The notes under the pieces: model-generated
Databases searched by the model: none
Told to the model about the DNA's origin: nothing
The model's input: the letters and a program-made list of their open reading frames with translations, nothing else
In this document: positions 1 through 4,912 of the stretch, piece by piece
Layout of the letters: each line of letters begins with the position of its first letter
How positions within the stretch are numbered: the stretch's first letter is position 1
Source of the DNA: Calditrichota bacterium
Lineage (GTDB): Bacteria > Calditrichota > Calditrichia > RBG-13-44-9
DNA: 5,450 bases
NCBI GenBank assembly: GCA_024276455.1
Contig: JAJRXE010000025.1
Span: forward strand, 1 to 5,450
Reading direction: 5' to 3'
Translations under genes and position numbers: made by a program

Positions 1-44
1 GACGGTCTATCCAGGGTTTTTCACCTGTTTCCACTAACCTCCTG

Positions 45-72
45 CTTTTCTTTGCACGGAGCAAAAGGAAAG
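45..72. repeat. Imperfect palindrome, possible dispersed intergenic element
   Basis: The left arm CTTTTCTTTGC (45-55) pairs with GCAAAAGGAAAG (61-72) around the 5-base loop ACGGA (56-60), with one bulged A and one G-T pair. A further CCT...CCTGC / GCAGG match (41-44 with 81-84) could lengthen the stem. Purine/pyrimidine-rich palindromes of this style recur between genes in some bacterial genomes, but only one copy lies in this window, so the repeat status is inferred. No T-run follows, so it does not look like an intrinsic terminator. The rest of 1-200 shows no convincing coding sequence; a 6-bp inverted repeat CTGCGC/GCGCAG (98-103 and 131-136) is the only other structure seen. Confidence 0.35.
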
Positions 73-199
73 AAGGTGGGCAGGAAAGGGGTAGAAACTG
101 CGCATGTTGTGCACTCCTTTTACCGGCTCTGCGCAGCAGGATTCAAACGCTAACTTTTTAGACGCATTGTAACTGTTTGTTTTTTGCGATCTTAGGTTT

Positions 200-216
200 T
201 TGGCACGGGATTTGTA
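200..216 (+). promoter_or_regulatory. Candidate sigma-54 (-24/-12) promoter
   Basis: The sequence TTGGCACGGGATTTGTA matches the RpoN consensus TTGGCACG-N4-TTGCA at every fixed base except one: T instead of C in the -12 GC pair (215). The invariant GG (202-203) and the G of the -12 element (214) are exactly 12 bases apart, the spacing RpoN requires. Transcription would start near 227, giving a leader of about 33 bases before the ATG at 260. No enhancer-binding-protein site could be recognised upstream. The C-to-T change at -12 is a real weakness. A sigma-70-family promoter in the T-rich stretch around 165-200 remains possible. Confidence 0.5.
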
Positions 217-259
217 TTAAAAGGGGAAGACGACGGTAAACATAAAAGGAGGATTTATC

Positions 260-2584
260 ATGAAGGACAAAGTACGGTACGCAGTGTACGCGATACTGGC
301 AGCCATGCTGCTATTTCAGGGCGCTCTTCTGGCCCAGAGTCATTATGTGTTGACGAATCACCCCGATTCGACTACCCATAAAGACTTTTTTGATGAAGGG
401 GATACGCTATTTATGACCGTGTATGCCCCGGATTTAAATTATTCTCAGATGGAAAAAATGCGCTGGGAAATCAAAAAATCCGATTACCAGGAATTTAAAG
501 GGCATTTTACCAACCAGAACGATGGCTATTTTACGGCGGCGTTCGATTTAGCAAACTTGACTGCCGAGGGTGATTGGGAATGGGAAGCGGAATTAGAAGA
601 TCGCTCTGGCAATCACGTTAAATTTAAAACCACCTTCTATTACAAAACCCGCACATCCGACAGTACAAAAGAATTTGAATTGGAAGGGAGAATTGAAAAA
701 CTCGGTGGCGACAGCCTGGTCATCAGCGGTTATGTATTCTGGGCCGATTCCAACACGGTGGTGGAAGGACATGACCACATGCGTTTGACCCTTGCGGATC
801 TGAAGGTTGGAGATTATGTGGAAGTGAAAGGGTATCAGTTAAGTGACGGTAGCTATTTAGCTCGTAAAATTGAATTAAAGGAAATGGAGAGCCATGAAGC
901 TCGGATGGAATACAAGGGAATGATCGACTCCCTGGGAACCGATTTCCTCTGGGTGAACGGAGAACAGTTTTGGGTTAATGACCAGACCCAGATCGAAGGG
1001 AAAGACGACCAGTACTACAGTTTTGCGGATCTCGCCGTCGGTATGTATGTGGAAATTAAAGCCCTTCAGCAAGCGGATGGGTCCTTCCTGGCCGAGAAAA
1101 TTGAGGTTAAAAAAGGCAACGAAGAAGAACAGCATGAAATGGAATTTAAAGGAATCATTGATTCCCTGGCGACGAATTATTTGATCGTGGATGGTGTAAA
1201 ATTTTTCACCGATTCCCAGACGGAAGTCTATTTTGACCATCATCAGGCCGGCAGTTTGAGTGATTTAGCCCCCGGACAGAAAGTGGAAATAAAAGCGTAC
1301 GTTCAGGCGGATGGTTCCTACCTGGCACGCAAAATTGAAATTGAAGATGAACAACAAAAAGCCTCCAAAGTCAGTTTCACCGGGGTGATCGACTCGGTGG
1401 GAACCGATTTCATCATGGTATTCAATTACAAAATTTTCGTGGACGCTCAGACGGAGATCAAAGACAGCAAGCATATCGACTTGACCTTAGCGGATCTCCA
1501 AAAAGGCCAGTTGGTGAAAGTGAAAGGTTATCTCCAGGCCGACGGCAGCGTTCTGGCCAGTAAAATTAAACTGAAATCGTTCTATGAAGAATATGTTGAA
1601 TTTAAAGGCTATGTGGATTCCCTGGGAACCGATTGGATTAAGGTGAATCAGGTTAAATTCTCCGTAGACAGTAACACGGTGGTCCGGGATGATCAACACC
1701 TGGATATTACACTCGCTCAGATACTGCCCGGACAGTTAGTGGAGATTAAAGCCAAGCGCCTTGGCGACGGTTCCTGGTTGGCGGTGAGAATTGAAGTGAA
1801 AATCGAGAAAGCGGGAGAAATGGAAATCTCGGCCAATATTGATTCCCTGGGTGCCGACTTCCTGGTGGTTGGTGGCATTACGTTCCAGGTGAACGATTCA
1901 ACCAAGGTGTACGATTTCCACGGCAATCCCATTCTGTTTAGCGAACTGAATCAAGGACAGTACGTAGAGGTGAAGGGCTATTTGCAAGCAGATGGTTCTT
2001 ATCTGGCGGTTAAGATTAAGTTGGAAGACGATCCCAATATGGCCACCTACAGCGGTCAATTGAATGGGCTGGGGGCCAGCAAACTGGTCGTGGCCGGCCG
2101 AGAAGTGCAGGTAAGCGCTTCGACCACTGTTCTGGATGAAAATTACCAGCCGGTGGATCTGAACAGCCTGACCCTGGGAACGGAAGTCACTGTGTGGGCG
2201 TTAACTGGCACGGACTTAACGCAGGAAGCCGTTCAGGTAAAGGTGGGAACAGTTGCTTCGGTCACAGCAATCAGCAATGAGCCGGTGGTAGAAGTACCGG
2301 GCGGATTTGAGTTGAAGCAGAATTACCCCAATCCTTTCAATCCGGCTACCACGATTCCCTTTACCATTGAGGGAAATCAGTTCCAGCGCGTCAGTCTGGA
2401 AGTTTACAATCTGCTGGGGCAGAAGGTGAAGACGATTTACAGCGGGATTTTAAGTGCCGGGACCTATCGTTTCCAATGGAACGGAACGAATGACTACGGT
2501 CAGGCTGTCTCCAGTGGTGTGTACTTCTACAAATTAACAGTAGAGCAGACCAGCAGAGTGAAGCAAATGATTCTTCTCCGTTAA
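260..2584 (+). CDS. Secreted protein with seven tandem DUF5666-like repeats and a T9SS type A sorting domain
   Basis: This 774-residue protein has no recognised specific function. Residues 1-25 form a signal peptide (basic n-region, hydrophobic AILAAMLLFQGALLA, likely cut before QS). Residues 28-128 look like an Ig-like beta-sandwich, judged only from alternating hydrophobic strands such as FMTVYAPDL and GDWEWEAEL. Residues 138-661 hold seven repeats with the signature DSLGTDF...V...T...L..L..GQ.VE[VI]KGY.QADGS.LA.KIE, typical of DUF5666; the seventh (594-661) is degenerate. Residues 683-774 are a T9SS sorting domain (NYPNPFNP at 688-695, VYNLLGQKVKTI, AGTYRFQWNGT, SGVYFYKL, terminal Arg). 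I found no cysteine in the whole chain. The start is fixed by AGGAGG (247-252), 7 bases before the ATG. An intrinsic terminator follows, so the gene seems monocistronic. A surface-anchored or released stalk or binding protein is plausible but inferred. Confidence 0.93.
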   Translation: MKDKVRYAVYAILAAMLLFQGALLAQSHYVLTNHPDSTTHKDFFDEGDTLFMTVYAPDLNYSQMEKMRWEIKKSDYQEFKGHFTNQNDGYFTAAFDLANLTAEGDWEWEAELEDRSGNHVKFKTTFYYKTRTSDSTKEFELEGRIEKLGGDSLVISGYVFWADSNTVVEGHDHMRLTLADLKVGDYVEVKGYQLSDGSYLARKIELKEMESHEARMEYKGMIDSLGTDFLWVNGEQFWVNDQTQIEGKDDQYYSFADLAVGMYVEIKALQQADGSFLAEKIEVKKGNEEEQHEMEFKGIIDSLATNYLIVDGVKFFTDSQTEVYFDHHQAGSLSDLAPGQKVEIKAYVQADGSYLARKIEIEDEQQKASKVSFTGVIDSVGTDFIMVFNYKIFVDAQTEIKDSKHIDLTLADLQKGQLVKVKGYLQADGSVLASKIKLKSFYEEYVEFKGYVDSLGTDWIKVNQVKFSVDSNTVVRDDQHLDITLAQILPGQLVEIKAKRLGDGSWLAVRIEVKIEKAGEMEISANIDSLGADFLVVGGITFQVNDSTKVYDFHGNPILFSELNQGQYVEVKGYLQADGSYLAVKIKLEDDPNMATYSGQLNGLGASKLVVAGREVQVSASTTVLDENYQPVDLNSLTLGTEVTVWALTGTDLTQEAVQVKVGTVASVTAISNEPVVEVPGGFELKQNYPNPFNPATTIPFTIEGNQFQRVSLEVYNLLGQKVKTIYSGILSAGTYRFQWNGTNDYGQAVSSGVYFYKLTVEQTSRVKQMILLR
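671..2242 (+). repeat. Tandem array of seven DUF5666-like coding repeats
   Basis: The units lie at about 671-877, 902-1108, 1136-1342, 1367-1573, 1592-1798, 1817-2020 and 2039-2242, with periods of 77, 78, 77, 75, 75 and 74 codons. Short charged linkers (for example KGNEEEQHE, EDEQQKAS) separate units 1-5 and shorten toward the C-terminus. Units 2-6 share a near-constant start, IDSLGTDF or a close variant, and DNA such as CCCTGGGAACCGATT is shared by units 2 and 5. Codon use differs between units, so the array is old or has been diversified rather than freshly duplicated. Unit 7 keeps the LG, V..R and T..L spacing but has lost the DGSYLA.KIE ending. Confidence 0.85.
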
Positions 2585-2623
2585 ACCTGACATACACCTA
2601 CCTCCGAGCGAGGGATGCGGTGG

Positions 2624-2659
2624 GAACGGCCGGCCAGGGATGGTCGGCCGTTCTTTTTT
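2624..2659 (+). terminator. Rho-independent terminator after the repeat protein gene
   Basis: GAACGGCCGGCC (2624-2635) pairs with GGTCGGCCGTTC (2642-2653) over 12 base pairs including one G-T pair. The loop is AGGGAT, and six T follow directly (2654-2659). It begins 40 bases after the stop codon at 2582-2584. This is a strong intrinsic terminator and separates the gene from the next plus-strand gene. Confidence 0.93.
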
Positions 2660-2728
2660 AGAAATTTTTTGGAAACTTCCTTTTTTTTGAAAAGTAAAAT
2701 AGCATGCCGATGGGCGAAAAGCTTGGCA

Positions 2729-2773
2729 ATTGAGCCTGCTGCGGAGACGGAAAAGACCGGGGTAGTGCTCAAT
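2729..2773 (+). other. Imperfect stem-loop in the gene-free stretch
   Basis: ATTGAGC (2729-2735) pairs perfectly with GCTCAAT (2767-2773). Inside it CTGCT pairs with GGTAG (2736-2740 with 2761-2765, with two G-T pairs and T2766 bulged), and after one G-G mismatch CGG pairs with CCG (2742-2744 with 2757-2759), leaving a 12-base purine-rich loop. No T-run follows, so it is not an intrinsic terminator. I compared it by eye with the c-di-GMP riboswitch pattern and could not make it fit. It may be part of an untranslated leader for the gene at 2931 or a small RNA. The wider stretch 2585-2930 holds no convincing gene: besides this element there are the terminator at 2624-2659, T-runs (2665-2670, 2681-2688) and the larger hairpin at 2830-2887. 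Confidence 0.4.
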
Positions 2774-2829
2774 AAATTGACTCCCTTTTGGCTTCCGAAT
2801 TCTTCTTTCTCAATTAATTTCAAATTTGA

Positions 2830-2887
2830 TTTGAGAATCGTTACTCTAATCTTTCTCGAAAAGATTGAGAGTAAATGAATTCTCAAA
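2830..2887 (+). promoter_or_regulatory. Long leader hairpin upstream of the unknown gene
   Basis: Three nested inverted-repeat blocks form one hairpin. TTTGAGAAT (2830-2838) pairs with ATTCTCAAA (2879-2887). After a small internal loop (CG against ATGA), TTACTCT (2841-2847) pairs with AGAGTAA (2868-2874). After one bulged G (2867), AATCTTT (2848-2854) pairs with AAAGATT (2860-2866) around the loop CTCGA. That makes 23 Watson-Crick pairs in 58 bases, ending 43 bases before the ATG at 2931. The same TTCTCAA found in the 3' arm (2880-2886) also occurs at 2807-2813, so TTGAGAA (2831-2837) has two possible partners. It lacks a T-run, so an mRNA-stabilising or regulatory leader structure, or a DNA operator, is more likely than a terminator. 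Confidence 0.6.
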
Positions 2888-2918
2888 GTTCATTAATTAA
2901 CCTTGAACCGTTAAAAAC

Positions 2919-2926
2919 GGAGGAGG
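2919..2926 (+). promoter_or_regulatory. Shine-Dalgarno site that bears on the start codon choice
   Basis: GGAGGAGG precedes two adjacent ATG codons (2931 and 2934). From the end of AGGAGG (2921-2926) the spacer is 4 bases to the first ATG and 7 to the second. The gene at 260 uses the same AGGAGG with a 7-base spacer, which favours initiation at 2934; the difference is only one methionine. A 5-bp mini-hairpin CCGTT-AAA-AACGG (2908-2920) abuts the site and includes its first two G. Confidence 0.75.
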
Positions 2927-2930
2927 GTTA

Positions 2931-3926
2931 ATGATGAGGACGGCCACTTTCACCAACCGCATCAAAGTTCAAACCAATGTGTTACCCACCGAATTAACCA
3001 CCACCGAGATTCATGAAACGGCCCGGAGCATTGCACTGTATTACAAAGATGGTCAGTTTGTTTGCCAGACGTTCTTTACGCCGCCGCTGGTGGGCGAAAT
3101 TAACTGGGTGGAAGGTCTGGAACGGAACGGTGATGTCCATTTCCGGGAAATTAGTCTGATTGGTCCCAACCTGTTCCGGCTCCGGTTAACCGGCGCAGAG
3201 AACAAGATTCGCAAAATGTGTGAGGACGACAAATTGTACACCCTGATCCGGGGCATTCATCAAACATTCAACGAGACGGTGCGGAATCGCCGGTACATCG
3301 AGGTCACCGGTCGAACCGACCACTGGGATGTGCTGCTTTCGCTGGACAAGAAACGCACCTATCTGGCCAACTATGTCGATCTGGATGGTAAAACCACTCG
3401 CATCCGCAACATCATTATTGTGGGCGATCGTCTGATGGGGCTGACCGACAAACAGGAAATGGTGATTGGGCAGCTTACTCCGGATGTGATTGAACAGGAA
3501 AAGGTAAATGTGAAAGTAAATCGAATGGAGGAGGTGAACAAACTGGGCAAAGTCGATCTGCTGGAGCCGGTACCGAATTCCGACGACACGTTCCTGGTAA
3601 CCATTAAAAACGAAGTGTACCAGTTCAACATCTGGGGCGAACTGCTTCATTTCAACGTTCTGGAAGAAAACGTGAAGCACATCAATTCCATCAACTTCAA
3701 CCATACCCGTTCAATTATGGCAACCGACAATGGTATTTACGAAATGGATGTGCTGGAAATGCCCAATATGGTTAAACCGGCCAGTTTGCCGCGCAAGATC
3801 GTGAATCCGAATTTGAGCAAGACGTTTAAGGTGGCCCTGTACGTGGAAGATCCCTACATTCTGGGCATTCATCCGGCGTTGGGGGTGTTTGCCAAGACAG
3901 AGGATGAAAAAGTGCTGTTCTTCTAA
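2931..3926 (+). CDS. Unrecognised 331-residue protein, possibly beta-propeller-like
   Basis: I do not recognise the family. There is no signal peptide or transmembrane segment, so a cytoplasmic protein is likely. Most of the chain reads as short amphipathic beta-strands with turns. Examples are HWDVLLSLDKKRTYLANYVD (131-150), IIIVGDRLMGLTD (161-173), DTFLVTIKNEVYQFNIWGELLHF (219-241) and INSINFNHTRSIMATDNGIYEMDV (251-274). The last resembles a blade of WD40 or two-component-regulator propellers; this is resemblance by eye, not a match. Residues 90-120 look helical (NKIRKMCEDDKLYTLIRGIHQTFNETVRN). Two cysteines are present (45 and 96). Initiation may be at the second ATG (2934), judged by Shine-Dalgarno spacing. 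The gene stands alone between two terminators and follows a long structured leader, so it is probably transcribed and controlled on its own. Strong start signal and consistent codon use make it a genuine gene; the function is unknown. Confidence 0.85.
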   Translation: MMRTATFTNRIKVQTNVLPTELTTTEIHETARSIALYYKDGQFVCQTFFTPPLVGEINWVEGLERNGDVHFREISLIGPNLFRLRLTGAENKIRKMCEDDKLYTLIRGIHQTFNETVRNRRYIEVTGRTDHWDVLLSLDKKRTYLANYVDLDGKTTRIRNIIIVGDRLMGLTDKQEMVIGQLTPDVIEQEKVNVKVNRMEEVNKLGKVDLLEPVPNSDDTFLVTIKNEVYQFNIWGELLHFNVLEENVKHINSINFNHTRSIMATDNGIYEMDVLEMPNMVKPASLPRKIVNPNLSKTFKVALYVEDPYILGIHPALGVFAKTEDEKVLFF

Positions 3927-3936
3927 AAAGAACAGC
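3914..3936. terminator. Hairpin over the stop codon, possible minus-strand terminator
   Basis: GCTGTTCTT (3914-3922) pairs perfectly with AAGAACAGC (3928-3936) around a 5-base loop that contains the first bases of the TAA stop (3924-3926) of the plus-strand gene. Read on the minus strand the hairpin is followed by AC and then five T (3911-3907), so it could end transcripts arriving from the minus-strand pair about 190 bases away. On the plus strand there is no T-run, and it may instead protect the 3' end. The terminator role is inferred. Confidence 0.45.
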
Positions 3937-3951
3937 CGGGAGTGTAAGGTG

Positions 3952-3985
3952 CCGGGAGTCCGAAAAGCCGGGCTCCCGGTTTTTT
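3952..3985 (+). terminator. Rho-independent terminator after the unknown gene
   Basis: CCGGGAGTCCG (3952-3962) pairs with CGGGCTCCCGG (3969-3979) over 11 base pairs with one T-G pair. The loop is AAAAGC, and six T follow (3980-3985). It starts 26 bases after the stop codon. The left-arm sequence GCCGGGAGT occurs twice in direct repeat (3935-3943 and 3951-3959), so the upstream copy could compete for the right arm. The rest of the gap up to 4129 shows no gene; a small TTTACC-TATT-GGTAAA hairpin (4020-4035) is the only other structure seen. Confidence 0.93.
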
Positions 3986-4129
3986 ATTGGCAGGCGAAGA
4001 AAACCAAATTAATCTCCGGTTTACCTATTGGTAAAAGGTGTTAAAGCAGGGGTGAATAAGCTAAAATTGTACCTGGAATCGTTGACACGGATCAGGCCGG
4101 ATGCTAAAAAGTAGGGAGAATGAAGGAGT

Positions 4130-4912
4130 CTAAAAAGAAAATCGAAAGGAAAGCGCCATTCCCTGGTTGGGGGCCGATTCCAGTTGCAGGCGGGGATAAT
4201 TGCTCCAGAGGGCGTCGGTAAAAGAAACAGCCCAGAAAAGAGCGGTGACCACGGTTAAGGTACGTCTTGTTTTCCACCAGCGATTGTAGCGGTCGTACAG
4301 AGCAGGGATATTCGCCATCTCTGTTTCGTTAAGGTAGTCGCGGTGGTATTTCGATTCCAGTGCGTAGGCCGTGAGGGTAAAAGCGGCGCTGCCAAAAAAG
4401 AGCCCGCCGAGTACGTATCCTCGCTTTTTCTGCCGTTTGTAAAACTGCCCCCACCCGGGAAGCAGGGCCGAACGCCAGGCGGCATCCGGTCGGCGATCTT
4501 TCAGGAAAATATATTGTTTTATTGGCACCAACCGCTTCTCCTGGGCCAGTTGCTGGTACTCCTGGCGCACCGCTTCGAAAAATTCAATGATCTTCGGTGA
4601 AGTGCTGACCGGATCAAGTTTAAGATCGGGTTGTAAGGAAAGCAGGGTCAGGAAGTGTACCCGGGCTGAATCCCGTTCTCCCAGATTGAAAAAAGAGAAG
4701 GCCATGTACTGATGAATCAGAATGAGCTCCTTCTGGGTAAGCTGGGTGCCGGAGCGAAGCAGGGTTTCTCCGTATTGAATGGCGTCTTCAAAACGGAGGT
4801 CGTCGTAAAGAAATTTGACCTGCAGCGCCTGAATCCCGCTCTGTTGGGCCTGCAAAGAAAAAATTCCACCTATCAGCAGTACGATGAAAAGGAACGTTTT
4901 ACTATTTAACAT
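4130..4912 (-). CDS. DUF5683-like membrane protein with signal peptide and TPR-like region
   Basis: This 260-residue protein starts with a signal peptide (MLNSKTFLFIVLLIGGIFSLQAQ, cut near residue 22). Residues 28-95 look like helical TPR-type repeats (FLYDDLRFEDAIQYGETLL; YMAFSFFNLGERDSARVHFLTLLSLQPDLKL). The segment LDPVSTSPKIIEFFEAVRQEY (99-119) follows, a pattern often seen in envelope proteins of this group. Residues 143-238 resemble DUF5683: the hallmark ALLPGWGQFYKRQKKRGYVLGG, a hydrophobic segment (about 166-185), and a second one (about 219-235, VVTALFWAVSFTDALW). The tail LSFRFSF ends in phenylalanine like an envelope beta-strand. I chose the ATG at 4912 because it directly precedes the signal peptide. 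An in-frame ATG at 5032 would add 40 residues without such a signal and overlap the upstream gene by 131 bases. The start lacks a clear Shine-Dalgarno and overlaps the upstream stop, suggesting translational coupling. Its biochemical function is unknown. Confidence 0.88.
   Translation of the reverse strand: MLNSKTFLFIVLLIGGIFSLQAQQSGIQALQVKFLYDDLRFEDAIQYGETLLRSGTQLTQKELILIHQYMAFSFFNLGERDSARVHFLTLLSLQPDLKLDPVSTSPKIIEFFEAVRQEYQQLAQEKRLVPIKQYIFLKDRRPDAAWRSALLPGWGQFYKRQKKRGYVLGGLFFGSAAFTLTAYALESKYHRDYLNETEMANIPALYDRYNRWWKTRRTLTVVTALFWAVSFTDALWSNYPRLQLESAPNQGMALSFRFSF

Noticed and set aside
593..1932. Series of minus-strand open frames of 60-120 codons facing the repeat array
   Set aside because: They recur once per repeat because the coding repeats lack stops in that antisense frame; they have no Shine-Dalgarno sites and no independent protein features.
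671..2242. Repeat array considered as a CRISPR or non-coding tandem repeat
   Set aside because: Units are over 200 bases, diverged at DNA level and conserved at protein level in one open frame.
2723..2740. TTGGCA...TGCT resembling a sigma-54 promoter before the unknown gene
   Set aside because: The GG-to-GC distance is 13 rather than the required 12, and the block between matches poorly.
2701..2790. Possible c-di-GMP riboswitch (GCGAAAAGC resembling the GCAAAGC core)
   Set aside because: The other conserved elements of the aptamer and its two parallel stems could not be found by eye.
2581..2886. Overlapping open frames on both strands in the gene-free stretch (2615-2878 plus, 2581-2886 minus)
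   Set aside because: Both run straight through the terminator and hairpins, are low-complexity in translation (FFFRNFLETSFFLKSK and similar), and have no ribosome binding site.
3527..3534. Internal GGAGGAGG inside the unknown gene
   Set aside because: It encodes Met-Glu-Glu-Val in frame and no suitable start codon with a plausible new reading frame follows.
4082..4110. TTGACA with a 17-base spacer to TAAAAA on the plus strand
   Set aside because: The -10 box matches only 4 of 6 positions, and it points into the antisense of the DUF5683-like gene with no gene to serve; an antisense RNA cannot be excluded but nothing else supports it.
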